A stretch of DNA of 64,000 nucleotides from Aradus depressus (Eukaryota > Arthropoda > Insecta > Hemiptera > Aradidae), in the NCBI GenBank assembly GCA_963662175.1, contig OY759225.1, positions 558,001 to 622,000 on the forward strand, given 5' to 3'. Position numbers and translations under genes: made by a program. The notes beneath the pieces are model-generated. The model had not been told where the DNA came from, did no database searches, and saw only the letters and a program-made list of their open reading frames with translations. Positions 1 through 10,539 of this stretch are shown one piece after another; position 1 is the first letter of the stretch; every line of letters begins with the position of its first letter.

Positions 1-1266
1 GAGGAAATCGTGTATGTGTTTATGAAGTGGATGATGAATGTCATGGGGTGTAAATGTGTCTGCTAAGTGTTGAGAAAATACTTGTGCTTTTTCCTCGTCC
101 GACTTAGCCCATGTTCCGTCCGGGTTTTGAATGGGAAAGGAGGAGGAAGAAAAGTTCAGTAGACGTCTGGCTGCTCTCCACAGAGATCCATCGTCAGTGG
201 CTAGTGTGTCAGTGTAAAGTGAAAACGTCTCTGCTTTGTATTGTGATATAGCTGTTTTGAGTTCGTGTGTGAGTCTATTGAGTCGTGTTTTGATGGATGG
301 GTATCTATGTATTTGCCACTGACGACGACATCTGCGTTTCTCAACCAGCAGCCTTCTAATGTGCTGTGGTACGTTGTGTGTGTGTATGTGGACAGGCTGA
401 GCGGAGGTGCTACTGCTCCATGCCGCCTCCTGAAGTGTTGTTGTGAAAGAGTTCACTGCATCATCCAGGTCATGAGGTGCTTTCAGGGTGACTGACAGAT
501 TAAGTCTGTCTGTCACAATATCTCTGAATCTGTCCCAATCAATGAGCCCTGAAGTGAGGGAGGGTCGGGGTGTCTTCTGAATAGGTTGGGAGTCTAGGGT
601 AAAAATTACTGGAGAATGGTCTGATGTTAAGTCGGGAATTATTTCTAATGATGTATAGGGGAAGAATTTCGAAGCTACAAAAAAGTCTAGGATATCGGGA
701 AGTTTTCTTCTGTTAGTTGGCCAATATGTGGGTTCTCGGGGGGAATAGACTCTGTATCGTCTGTCCGTCAATACGTAGTTAAGTGTCTGTCCTCGCGGGT
801 TGTTGACCCTACATCCCCACTCCAGGTGCTTAGCATTGTAGTCTCCACCGGCCATGAAGTCATCACCCAGAGTGTCGAAGTAGTTGGTGAAGTGTTGCGG
901 GGTAATGTTGTGGCGTGGAAGACAGTAAACTGAAGCAAGTGTGAAATTGTGAGAAGCTGATGAGATTTCGATCGCTGTCGATTGAAGGTGAGGTTCGCAG
1001 AAGGAAGGCAGAAAGTGATGCACCAAACCTCTCCTGACAAGCACCGCCGTTCCTGCATGGCCTGTCCCGTCTGGATGGTCCGTCCGGTAAGTCGTGTATC
1101 CGTCTATGTGAAATCGGGTCAAATCTGTAAAGTGAGTTTCAGTTATTAAAGCGACATCAATTCGCCTCTCCCGAAGTACGTAAGTCAGTTCACCTGAATG
1201 TCTAACAAGACCATTAGCATTCCATGGGAGCACTATCAGGGACCTGCCTGTGAAGGGATTAGACAT
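1..1266 (-). CDS. LINE ORF2, endonuclease part (Jockey-like), cut by window edge
   Basis: This is the N-terminal part of a non-LTR retrotransposon ORF2. It is open from an ATG at 1266 to the window edge, about 422 codons. The reading shows an apurinic-endonuclease fold: a start region LPWNANGL, then ITETHF, then GGDYNAKH (catalytic Asp/Asn pair), and further on TSDHSPVIF (catalytic Asp-His). This domain nicks the target DNA that primes reverse transcription. The reverse transcriptase must lie beyond the left edge. ORF1 lies just upstream with a 9-nt gap, the usual bicistronic order. The endonuclease-first layout and the NAKH box fit Jockey-clade elements of insects. No stop or frameshift was seen, so the copy may be young. 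Clade is inferred from motifs only. Confidence 0.87.
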   Translation of the reverse strand, partial: MSNPFTGRSLIVLPWNANGLVRHSGELTYVLRERRIDVALITETHFTDLTRFHIDGYTTYRTDHPDGTGHAGTAVLVRRGLVHHFLPSFCEPHLQSTAIEISSASHNFTLASVYCLPRHNITPQHFTNYFDTLGDDFMAGGDYNAKHLEWGCRVNNPRGQTLNYVLTDRRYRVYSPREPTYWPTNRRKLPDILDFFVASKFFPYTSLEIIPDLTSDHSPVIFTLDSQPIQKTPRPSLTSGLIDWDRFRDIVTDRLNLSVTLKAPHDLDDAVNSFTTTLQEAAWSSSTSAQPVHIHTHNVPQHIRRLLVEKRRCRRQWQIHRYPSIKTRLNRLTHELKTAISQYKAETFSLYTDTLATDDGSLWRAARRLLNFSSSSFPIQNPDGTWAKSDEEKAQVFSQHLADTFTPHDIHHPLHKHIHDFL

Positions 1267-1275
1267 GTGTGAGGG

Positions 1276-2418
1276 TTAACTTTTGGATAAGCGAAGTGAG
1301 CAAGGAAAATAGAGGGGTGACCAAGTTTTGAATTTGAGAAATGAAGGATGAAAGAAGATCGTTGATACCTTGGAATGAGTTTGGCTCGGTCCCTGACTGT
1401 ACTGGGTCAGCCCGGGGGGTGGGGAGGTGACGTGTGCATAAGATAGTGGGGGTTGTATGGTGTTGGTGGAGAAATGGGGCCGGGTAGCTGGCCGGGCAGC
1501 TTCCCGAGGACCTCCCACAGACCCACTTACCTGAGGAGGCGGGGCGGTGACCAGTCGGCTCCCCGCATTGGTCACTGGTGCTGGTACTGGGGCCGCACGT
1601 CGACTGCCAGGGTTGCTCCGCCGACTTCTGAGATCCCGGTAGACAGTGCACCCCTTATAGTTGGCGGGATGCTGGCCTTGACAGAGCGCGCATGTTGGGG
1701 GCTCCTTAAGACTCCTGGGGCACTCCGGGGATGGATGCTGCTCTCCGCACCGCACGCAACGCACCATGTTATTGCAGTAGGTCCGAGAATGCCCGTAGGC
1801 CATGCACCTCTTGCACTGTATAATTTCCCGTTTCTTCTTGGGTTCCTCCACTTTAATCCTAGTATATAACAAGGAGCCTAAGTTGAAAATGTCCTTATTG
1901 TTCACTCCAGGCTCTAGGTCAACAAAGAAAAGAGGAAGAGCCTTCTTCGTGCCCGCCTGTAGAACGTTTGTGACGTTCCTTACAATGAAATCTTTCTCCC
2001 GCAATCCTTCCTTTATTTCGATAAGGCTCGCAGAAGGGTGTAGGTGTCTTATCACAACCCGGAAAGCCCTATCCTGTTCCAATTGATAGGTATGAAACTC
2101 ATACCCCCTCTCTCGGAACAGCGTGACCGTCATTCGGTATGCTTCCGCTGTGTCAAGATAGATGATTAACGAGCCTGCCGTAGATTTGCATTGAAATTTA
2201 TCTTTTATGATGACATTCAGTTGTTGGCATAACTCCCGAAAATTGACATTAGTCTTCAGGTAAATAGGAGGTGGTTTGCACTCCTCAGAAGGCAAGTTCT
2301 CCAGTGGACTATACGTGTTGCTGGTACTCACCTGGAGATCCTTGAGTACCTTCACCTTATGCATATCACCTGATGGGGGTGTGTTTTTTCTTTTGATTGG
2401 CACTTGATGCCACTCCAT
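1276..2418 (-). CDS. LINE ORF1, Gag-like zinc-knuckle protein
   Basis: About 380 residues from an ATG at 2418; the open frame runs up to 2430 with only a non-ATG codon there. The middle part (YEFHTYQLEQDRAFRVVIRH, then LREKDFIVRNV) is the RRM-like PRE_C2HC region of insect LINE Gag proteins. It is followed by three zinc knuckles starting at CKRCMAYGH, CVRCGEQH and CALCQGQH. The tail is proline- and serine-rich. Such proteins bind the element RNA and carry it to the nucleus. The stop is 9 nt before ORF2. A more natural start at 2483 reads into the same protein but is thrown out of frame by a 17-bp tandem duplication at 2405-2438, so this copy's ORF1 may be shortened at the N terminus. Confidence 0.85.
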   Translation of the reverse strand: MEWHQVPIKRKNTPPSGDMHKVKVLKDLQVSTSNTYSPLENLPSEECKPPPIYLKTNVNFRELCQQLNVIIKDKFQCKSTAGSLIIYLDTAEAYRMTVTLFRERGYEFHTYQLEQDRAFRVVIRHLHPSASLIEIKEGLREKDFIVRNVTNVLQAGTKKALPLFFVDLEPGVNNKDIFNLGSLLYTRIKVEEPKKKREIIQCKRCMAYGHSRTYCNNMVRCVRCGEQHPSPECPRSLKEPPTCALCQGQHPANYKGCTVYRDLRSRRSNPGSRRAAPVPAPVTNAGSRLVTAPPPQVSGSVGGPREAARPATRPHFSTNTIQPPLSYAHVTSPPPGLTQYSQGPSQTHSKVSTIFFHPSFLKFKTWSPLYFPCSLRLSKS

Positions 2419-2438
2419 CTCTGATGCCACTCCATCTC
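2405..2438. repeat. 17-bp perfect tandem duplication inside LINE ORF1
   Basis: The 17-mer TGATGCCACTCCATCTC occurs twice head to tail. Read on the minus strand from the ATG at 2483, the frame is open up to the repeat. It leaves the ORF1 frame because 17 is not a multiple of three. With one unit the two frames would be continuous. Confidence 0.9.
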
Positions 2439-2483
2439 CGAGGTGCTTGGGATGTTCAAATCGCTGTCAGTTACTGCATCCAT

Positions 2484-2733
2484 GTCCTGGATGTAGAACT
2501 CCCAGCAACAAACAAAATTAAAAAGAAATGAAAATAATAGTTACAAACAAAACATAGAACACAATTATAAGAACAAACGAAAAAAAAACAAAAAAATAAC
2601 AAGTAATTAAGAACAAAACGTATTTTTGAAATTAAGAAAAGAAACTAAGGTTAAATTTAATGTTTATCGTACTAGATCACCAGCTGTTTTTTTAGAATAG
2701 AATTTTTAAAATTAATTCTAACGAACTACTCGA
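2484..2733 (-). other. A/T-rich leader upstream of LINE ORF1
   Basis: On the plus strand this stretch is A-rich, with many short A runs and no ORF of note. It lies just 5' of LINE ORF1 (minus strand), so it is probably the element's 5' untranslated region. The exact 5' end of the element could not be seen. Confidence 0.45.
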
Positions 2734-2845
2734 TTCAATCGATACGAGTAGGTATCGATACTTTTTATTCGATATTAGAGTAGTATCGAAAGTTTTATTC
2801 GATACTAATGAGTAAAAGTATCGATACTTTGAGGTATCGATAGAA
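2734..2845. promoter_or_regulatory. Cluster of TATCGATA palindromes (DRE-like sites)
   Basis: Perfect TATCGATA octamers lie at 2753-2760, 2819-2826 and 2835-2842. Between them are several degenerate forms (TTCGATA, AGTATCGAA). TATCGATA is the core site of the insect factor DREF. The cluster lies about 250-360 bp upstream of LINE ORF1 in the LINE's direction, where an internal promoter would be. A simple AT-rich satellite is the alternative. Confidence 0.45.
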
Positions 2846-2850
2846 CCCTA

Positions 2851-3960
2851 GGCACTGGTCTGAAAGATGTCCAACTCCAATTGCAGACCTTCCTTCAGGA
2901 GTCTCCCCAACACTCATTATCAATCTCTAATCTTCTGTATCTGTGTGAAGTGTTCCGGCGGTGCCTCCTGCTTTCCCTCGGCCTGGGCTCGGATCTCCGT
3001 GTTCCTCTTCTAACCTCGTTCGCCCTCTTTCAATTCCCCTCCCATTTATCTTTCCTTCTGTTCGGAAATTGACAGTATGCTGGTGTATGAAGTCGATTGA
3101 CGTATATCTAGGTTTGAATATATTTAGGTAAAGGGCGCCAATGGCCATGTAGTCGACACGCCAAAAAATACAAAAATAATAATAACACTTATTGTCTCAT
3201 CGAAATTTTAACCAACTTCCTCTGGAAAAAAAATTAAATAAATTAAAATTTGGTATGAACTTAGGTCATTTTCAGGTTGAAAATAACCATCTATCCAAAT
3301 TTTATTCAGTTTCCAGAACCTGGCGCAAAGCGAATGCGAGCGAAAGCATTCTAAGGGGCGAAGGGCGCAGGGGCGTAGTCGGTAGTAAAATATAGTCTTG
3401 AACAATTTAAATAATTAATTGAACAAGACTGCCTCTGAATATCTTGAGATTTCACTCCCTCAGCTAGGAAGCATGTCCTTGCCCCATCCAAATTTCTTCA
3501 GATTTGGTGAAACTAACTAACACTGTCGGGATCATCTCGTGGAACAGGTTTATTATAAAGAACATGCCTAAAACTAAGGCAGCTTGGCTGTCGAAAAATT
3601 GCAGAAATTATACACAGAGAGTATGTGGATATTTTCTCAATATTTTTCGAAGAGTAGATTTTCCCAACGCTACATAATTTTCTTGAAATAACAAAATACT
3701 ATCAGCATAGATTCAGAATTTTGAAAATTCCATCCATGTGGCCCAGGATCTTTATATACCCTTCATATGAAACTAAAATCATCCAAATAAGTATTAGGTA
3801 TATTATACAATTCAATTTTAACCGGAAATATTGTGTAATATCTGGTGTCCTTCATGGAAACCTGCGAAAATTGTCAACCTTGTCGAGGTTATCAATAACA
3901 GTTTGCAGCAAACTCATTATATCATATACATAGCAGATTGCCTGGTACATTACTAGTATT
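2851..3960. other. No recognisable feature
   Basis: Short open frames only. None has a known motif or usable splice context. Nothing was seen that repeats elsewhere in the window. Confidence 0.4.
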
Positions 3961-3974
3961 ATTCGACACATTCT

Positions 3975-4186
3975 AGCTCTCTTGCATACTCGCTGGGGTG
4001 CTCAGCGTTTTTCAGCATATACTAGGTGGCATAACCAGCGTAGCCTTGACCATACTAACTGGTTAAGCCCTATTTCCATCAGAATCACTAAAAATTCAAA
4101 CGTCATGCATGTACTGTCGAATAATGGCCTAGAAATCGTGTGAGAGACAGTTAGGTTCCTCGTGCATCGCCGGGTAATACTGCTAG
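3975..4186 (+). mobile_element. Helitron 3'-end fragment
   Basis: The segment ends in a GC-rich block (GCATCGCCGGGTAATACTG) followed by CTAG and a T, the classic Helitron 3' terminus and target base. Upstream, phrases such as CATACTCGCTGGGGTGC match the 3' regions of the Helitrons at 11.8-15.7 and 32.7-34.7 kb. The 5' part is missing. Confidence 0.55.
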
Positions 4187-4337
4187 TTAAATGTAAAAAC
4201 AATCAATAGAGAAATATCTTAACTCTTAGAAAGTCTTTAAAGTGAAATTTTTAATTGAAGCAATTAATAAAGTTAATATTTTGAAAGGGCTAGTAGAGAC
4301 CAAAGTTAGGCCGAGTTGGAATAACCATATTTTGTTT

Positions 4338-4760
4338 ACTTCCCCGGCTATAAGAAGTATAGGGGAAGTTATGTAATCTTGCAAAAATTCGATGCCGTGT
4401 TTTCAACGGAATTTTATGTATCGCGACCTCTAGATTACTAATATGAAAAAAACAATGTCTGTCTCTCCGCCTGTTTGTGTGTCTGTGAAGACGATAATCA
4501 CGATAGAATAAATATATCGACTTGAAATTTTATATTTTAACTCAGAACCCACTAAAGATGACACCTATTGTTTTTCAGCCAAATCGACTAAAGAGAAGAG
4601 GGGGATTAGGGGGGAGGGTTAACATAAAAACCCTAATAACTGCCGATGTAATGAATTTATCTACACAAAATTTAGTATATTAGCTCAAACGGTCAACTGG
4701 CTTTTGGAAGGGGAGCGAAAACTTAATTGATTAATTCTTTCTGGGGAAGTTCACTGCCGG
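4338..4760 (-). repeat. Dispersed ~450-bp repeat with terminal stem-loop (copy 1)
   Basis: One copy of a family found about a dozen times in the window. One end carries a stem-loop, ACTTCCCC then GGCTATAAG then a TATAGGGGAAGT return. The body has AATTCGATG, then a phrase like ATCGACTTGAAATTTTAT, then an AATTAATT tract near GGGGAAGTTC. It has no coding capacity. Other clear copies are at 17.5, 25.2, 28.9, 31.1 and 39.3 kb. Confidence 0.6.
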
Positions 4761-5054
4761 TGTCTACATAGATGGTTGGGAACATTCTCAACGGACACAG
4801 TGTCTACCTTAATGCAAATATGATGTAGTGGCCTTGTCAATATATGTACTTGTAACTGACATAGTTTCTCCTTCTATCGTTAATTGTCCTCAGGCGATAA
4901 ACTGAAATTAATGCAAACCTAAAACATGCCGCCTTCCCGCCTTACCAACTCAGCCGAGCTATTTAACTTCAAAATTATAAACAATAAATAAATAATCATA
5001 TTAAGATGAAATGTGAAGGTAGTTTAGAGTTCTGAGATAGAGATAGCAGCACTT

Positions 5055-5690
5055 TCGGGGGTAAAGCCTCGATGACATTGAGCGAGTTTACAATCTACCA
5101 GCCGCAAGTTTACAAGCGGGCGAATCGGCGTGTGCGATAGTGATGATGACACACAAAACTTTCCACTCGCCCAGTAGCCAACTAGCTGGCGAGTTGAAAC
5201 CACCTGTTGTTTTGTTTTTCTTGTTCTAATCTAATTCTAAACTTTTTCTGGGTGTTCTAGCGAAAAAATGAAGTGGCACGTAAATCATATTGTGGAATTG
5301 CTAGATGCACCATGTTTCTGACGTCTTTCTATCCAGGATTTTACCCACACTTTTCTGTGCCGTTTTGCTTTCCTTTTTGACTCCTTTTTGATAGCATCAG
5401 CTAAAATAACGAATCCCGCACGTACTAATTCCATCGACATTTTGTAGACAAATGAGATACTCGCAGCTATCTCACTAGCAACTACGATGACACACGGTTA
5501 GTTTACTAGCTAACAAGCCCACACGCCAGCGAGTAGCTAGCAAAGTAGCCCGCCTTTCAACTTTTCTCGGTAGATTGTTTACAATCTGCTAGTAACTAGT
5601 GAATATGATTACACTGGGCGAGTTTACTAGCAGCTAGTGAATTCGCTGGCTAGTAGATTGTAAACTCGCCAGTGTAATCGAGCCTTAAAC
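5055..5690. mobile_element. Non-autonomous element with ~40-bp terminal inverted repeats
   Basis: The left end (from AAAGCCTCGATGACATTGAG through GAGTTTACAATCTACCAGC) is matched in reverse by the right end (CTGGCTAGTAGATTG, CTCGCCAGTGTAATCGAGCC). Inside, short CTAGC-rich direct and inverted motifs recur. No transposase is present. The right end abuts TTAA, so a piggyBac-type MITE is possible, but the left target copy is not clear. Confidence 0.55.
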
Positions 5691-6690
5691 TTGCCTACTT
5701 TATTACCTAGTAAAAATTAACCGAAAAATGCATTTGCCTCAGTATGATGACCCAAATGACGAGTTTACCGGCTTTTATTTTTTGAACTATTGGATATGAA
5801 AAATTTTGTTGAGAAATGTTTCTATAGACTATTGTAAAAGCTGAGCTTATAGACACGTGTAGATAAAAAAATCTTGAATTGAAGACACCTTTCAGATTTC
5901 AAATTGATTCAGTGATCAAACCGAATCAGAAATACAGATTCCAGGAACTTTTTTTTTTCATGTATTATTTTGTAAGTTCGAAATAAAAATGTATGTTAGA
6001 TAAAACAAAAAATCCAGTTAACATATCTAATATCTGTAATGTATTTGTAATAGACTGGGAGTCAACTATTGTCATGGAAACACAATTTTTGTACTTGATC
6101 TGGACCATATCGGTCCTTCTTATTTTATTATTTTATTACGGGAGCGGCAAGTTGCTTTCATTTCATAGTTTTTGTTTCGGACAAAAATTCTGTTTTTTAT
6201 GTGAAAATTAGGTTGAATTCATAATGTTTTATGCTATTTGTTATTGTTTTTTTCGGTAAACATAAAACATAACATTTTTTATTCCAAATTTTAAATAAGT
6301 GCATCATAGGGATCATTTCTGTGGTTTTGAGAAGGGGGATAAATTTCTCTAAACTTCTCTCTCTTTTAGCCTTAAAAAAAATTATTGCCGCTCGCCCGCG
6401 ACAATGACAACATCTCTTTAATCAAACATGCCCCCCCCACCAAGTCTGGTCTTTCTAAGGAGAAGTTTTTGCCCTGGGTAAGATGCTTACCCAGTAGTGA
6501 GATTCAGATTTCATGTGAATTATGATTTGCACAGTATTTACTTATAGACATTAAATTATGTGAAAATATCATAAAATCAAAAATATCAAATATCAAAATA
6601 AAAAAAAATAGAAATCGAAATTTTTGACGATTTCAATACATTCTCTATCTGAAGGAAGAAAAGGTAACAAAAAATAACATCGATGGATCA
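5691..6690. other. No recognisable feature
   Basis: A/T-rich sequence. A 72-codon open frame at 5993-6211 has one hydrophobic stretch but no start context, splice signal or known motif, and I do not call it a gene. Confidence 0.4.
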
Positions 6691-6694
6691 CCGA

Positions 6695-6895
6695 CTATGT
6701 ACTTCCCCAGTCCGAATTAATCAATAATTATTTTGTTTAGCTTCCATCCACCTCCAAATCCAGTCGACCGTTTGGGCTAACATTCAACAGTTGAATTGTA
6801 CCGACATCTAAATCCACAAACTAAATTTTGTGTGGATAAATTCACTACATCGGCATTTATTATGGTTTTTAGTTGGAGCACCTTCCCTTCGGCTG
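6695..6895 (+). repeat. Dispersed stem-loop repeat family, truncated copy
   Basis: It begins with GTACTTCCCCAG and continues through TCCAAATCCAGTCGACCG and AAATTTTGTGTGGATAAATT, matching the 25.2-kb copy. It is cut off where the G-rich minisatellite starts. Confidence 0.55.
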
Positions 6896-6897
6896 AT

Positions 6898-7072
6898 GAG
6901 GTAGGGAGGTAGGAAGATAGGGAGGTAGGGAGGTAGGGAGGTAAGGAGGTAGGGAGGTAAGGAGGTAGGGAGGTAGGGAGGTAAGGAGGTAAGGAGGTAG
7001 GGAGGTATGGAGGTAGGGAGGTAAGGAGGTAGGGAGGTAGGGAGGTAAGGAGGTAGGGAGGTAGGGAGGCCG
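6898..7072 (+). repeat. GGTAGGGA / GGTAAGGA minisatellite
   Basis: About 20 head-to-tail 8-bp units, mostly AGGTAGGG or AGGTAAGG. The plus strand is almost pure A, G and T, with regular G runs that could form a quadruplex. The long proline- and tyrosine-rich open frames on the minus strand are only a product of this repeat. Confidence 0.9.
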
Positions 7073-7192
7073 GTCGAACACAGATCTCCATCTTACTGCT
7101 CCCTGCTCCTCGGGGCCTCCCCTCAAAAAGGCTATTCCTAAGACTATACCATCTACTATATCATTCGTTATATTTTTTCTCTATACATTCCT

Positions 7193-7542
7193 GAGGGCGC
7201 CGGTAGCTCAGTGGTATGCGTGCTTGACTTCTGAGCTCAAGGTCGTGGGTTCGTAACCCGACCGAGGCCCTTAGTTTATTTTATCTGGGAGGTAAAATAA
7301 ACTTAAGCACGCCGTCCTTCAGATGGGACGTTAAGCGATGGTCCCGAGCCTGTACGATGTCAGGTACTCGTTAAAGATCCCTGCCCTAGATGAATAAAAA
7401 TTTAGGGTAGGCAAAATTTAGGACTCCCACAGTAGAGTCGGGCTCATGTCCACCAGAGTGACGAAAGAGCGCTCTGGTAGTAGGCGATATGACCTCGTAG
7501 TTAAAGCCCGGGCATGAGTCATAAAACCTAACCTAACCTAAC
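7193..7542 (+). mobile_element. tRNA-derived SINE, full-length copy 1
   Basis: The head has an A box (TAGCTCAGTGG) and a B box (GGGTTCGTAACCC), so it carries a pol III promoter. About 270 bp of body follow, then ATAAAA and a tail of CCTAA units. Identical 14-bp target duplications (CTCTATACATTCCT) flank it at 7179-7192 and 7543-7556. The same unit recurs at 16.0, 37.9, 59.6, 61.2 and 61.6 kb with very few differences, which suggests recent activity. Confidence 0.92.
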
Positions 7543-7556
7543 CTCTATACATTCCT

Positions 7557-8990
7557 TCTATCGGCAGTTATCGTGTTCACATTCAGGCACAGGCATTTTT
7601 TTGAAAATATTTGTTTCGATATTTTCATATATTTTTAACTAAACAATAACCCTAACTTCAATATTCAGAAATTCAATTTTCAACAAAACATTTTTTATTT
7701 TTTAAAGGGTTCACGTAACCTACAGGAGTGCTAACGTTGTGCTGAATGTCATCCCTCTAACTTCGAGACTGCAATTACAACTGCATAAAACGTTGCTAAC
7801 TTTCAATCCGCTTGAAGTACAGTATACCAATTTTCGTTTAAATCTATTCATTAGTTTTGGAGATACAACAGATATACGCACTTCCATACTCCGTATTTAT
7901 CGAAATTTTCCAGGAATTATCACATTTTGATTCTGAAGTCTTGAAAATAGAGAAACTCCAAAAACCAATTTCTAATTTTGTTATTACATAATGTTTTCTT
8001 TAGGAAAGTAAAAATAATTTATTTCGCATAATCATATGTCGCTGAAGACAGATGATCAAAAATACATCTATAGTCGCATTTTTATCTGTAAATAATGTAC
8101 TGGCCTAGTACAAGTAGAAAAAAATTTAATGTATTTAGAAAGAATAACAAGCAATTTGTTGATCCCAATAGGCCAACAGAATCGGGACTAGAAGACGAGG
8201 ACTAACATCTAGGAGAACGGACAGGATGGAAGATTCCCGTCAGGAAACGTAATCAACTTACAACCAAAAACTCTGGGACCCGCCAGAAAACTGCTTCATC
8301 ATGCTGTTCATGGATGGCTTCTTCACGCGCATCTCAACTGACTTCCGCCAGAGAGAGCTCCTTCCTCTCAAACTCCTCTTTTTCGTGCATTCCTCAAGTA
8401 AGTTCTAGCACAAATTGCATAAGTCTGCCCTCATATAGGCTTAAACTAAAAATATTTAATAATTTGTAATCTTTGTCAGTACTATATGTTACGTCCTCCT
8501 TTATGGAGAATGAATTTTGTAACTTCACTTGTCAAGCTAGCGTACAGATGATTGTTCAGGCCTGTCCCACGAACCCAAAACGGCGAAAGTAAATGTTGCC
8601 TCCTTGAAGACAATTTTTTATAATTTTTGCTCAAGAGTCGCATTTTTTGTATAAAATGAAAAAATGTTTTTCTTGGTTGATGATATTTTTTTCATAACTT
8701 TGGAATATCTCTTAGCGCCACCTGTATCTTGCGGTGCTCGAGTCATAAACAATTCAATTTAGACTCATCTCCTAGGATATATTCAGTCCATGTTAGTTTC
8801 GTATCAATATGGAGACCTAAGAATTTTATTGTAGCGTTGTTCACCGAATCATTGACAACCACAAATTTCGTCTTATATATTTTTATTTGTACACACTCAA
8901 AAAACGCTCTTTTTCAGATCACCTTTTCTAAGATCACACAACAATATATATATTTTTAATTATCACATTTAAAAATATATATATATTAAA
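7557..8990. other. No recognisable feature
   Basis: A/T-rich intergenic sequence. No splice-supported exon, RNA gene or repeat shared with the rest of the window was found. Confidence 0.4.
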
Positions 8991-8994
8991 ATAT

Positions 8995-9490
8995 AAAATA
9001 ACATATGGCTACGCCACATTATATTATCTTTGAATGATACGGAAGGAGTATCAACAGTTAATGGTTGTTTCTCTTCTGGCAATTTATTCGAAATTTTGAA
9101 GTTTAAGGTCGTTGTTTTAGACGCATTTAACATTAAATCATTGAAAAAAAGCCATTCGTTTAAATTTTCAAGAGCTTTGGATATGGATTCATTCAGAGAG
9201 GTGGGATTTTTTGCTGCCAGGAGAATATTAGTATCATTCGCAAAAAGGACCGAACTAAAGGGTTTCATATAACTAGGTAAATCATTAATGTATATGAGGA
9301 ACAGCAAAGGTCCTAAGATTGATCCTTGAGGAACACCGCAAGTAATTTCTCTCCATTCTGAGGTATACATTTCTCCAGTTCCATCCTGAGCTTCAACTCT
9401 TTGTAGCCTTCCAGATAAGTAACTACCAAAGAGATCAAGCGCTACACCTCTAATGCCTGCAACAACATCAATGGTCTCAACGAGCTTAAA
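8995..9490 (-). pseudogene. LINE reverse-transcriptase fragment
   Basis: On the minus strand a piece of RT palm domain is readable: GIRGVALDLFGSYLSGRLQ, then GVPQGSILGPLLFLIYINDL, then VLFANDTNIL. The last phrase sits where the catalytic YADD box belongs, with Phe and Asn replacing Tyr and one Asp, so the enzyme would be dead. Fingers and thumb regions are missing. The order of motifs fits LINEs of the Jockey/CR1 group. It is a relic, not a gene. Confidence 0.8.
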
Positions 9491-9699
9491 CTTGTTTGTA
9501 TAATGTATGAGAAAACCATTTCAAGGTCACTGACGTCATCAAGCCGGAGAAGTCTCAAAATACATAATAATCGATAGTTGATTTCTAAAAATGGACAGGC
9601 ATACCACCTAGAATGGACATGTCTCAACATGCTTGATCCTGTCGAGTATCTGCAAGAACGTGATTGGGTGGCGGCGAGTGGTTGGAGCAGGTTCAGCTA

Positions 9700-10448
9700 T
9701 CATGAAATGAAAAGTAATCTTTATTTTAGGACATACGTCCCCTAAGAATTATAACATAAAGAATAAACAAGAGTATACAAGTATCAACCAAAGAGGTCTC
9801 TAGGAATAAATATTAAATGTTAAAAACAGGCAATGAGTAAAACAATATAATAAACTAATGAAAAATGATAAAGAGAAATAAAAAAATAAAAATTAGAAAA
9901 ACAAGTATGAATAATAATGTGAAACATGATAACAATAATGACTTGTATATGAATGAATTGTAAAAAACTGGACTGATGAAACAGAAGAGTAACAATCGGT
10001 CCAGTGGAGAGAGAGACTTATAGGAAGACGAGAACTATCTCATAGGAGCCAGCCTTAGGAATCACAGGTTTGCTGACTTAGGAGATAATGGAAAAGTAGG
10101 GACTTAAATGAAAGGAGAGAAGGAGCATGGCGAATCTGGAGAGGGAGAGAGTTCCAGAGGGAGTTAGCTTGGATAAGTAAGGAAGGAGTTGTGGTAGGTT
10201 GTTGTCCTGTGGGAAGGGAGGTAAAGATCAGAGGGACGGGATCTAGTGACTTTCCGGTGGATATGGGATTTAAATTGGAGCATTTGGAAGATGTAGGAGG
10301 GCTTTTGGGGAGATATGGTTTGATAGAGAAAGGAGCCTAGGAAATATTGTCGACGAGAGGACGGGAAGAGCCATTTTAGGTCGGTATAGGAACTAGTGAT
10401 AGAGGAGTGTCTGGGGAGCCAGAAAATGAATCTAAGAAAGGAATTCAT
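9700..10448 (-). pseudogene. LINE 3'-end relic (ORF2 C terminus plus 3' UTR)
   Basis: The minus strand reads a LINE ORF2 C-terminal region: LRFIFWLPRHSSITSSYTDL near the start. After a frame change come ANSLWNSLPLQIRHAPSLLS and SFKSLLFHYLL before a stop. The phrase LWNSLP followed by SFK is typical at the end of LINE RT proteins. The rest down to about 9700 is A/T-rich 3' UTR. At least one frameshift is present. It points the same way as the RT piece at 9 kb but in the wrong order, so it is a separate insertion. Confidence 0.65.
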
Positions 10449-10539
10449 GACTCGCTTTAAATATATAATAACCTGACACGGATAACCATAAGGGGACGTA
10501 ACACCTCATAAACAATCTGTGAGGACTGAAATCTCTCTC

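Noticed and set aside
1453..2086. Plus-strand open frames across the LINE
   Set aside because: Shadows of LINE ORF1 on the minus strand.
6777..7126. Two long proline/leucine/tyrosine-rich open frames on the minus strand
   Set aside because: They are translations of the 8-bp minisatellite.
7193..7275. tRNA gene at the start of the SINE
   Set aside because: The A and B boxes are tRNA-like, but the sequence continues as a repeated SINE with target duplications; the same head occurs many times.
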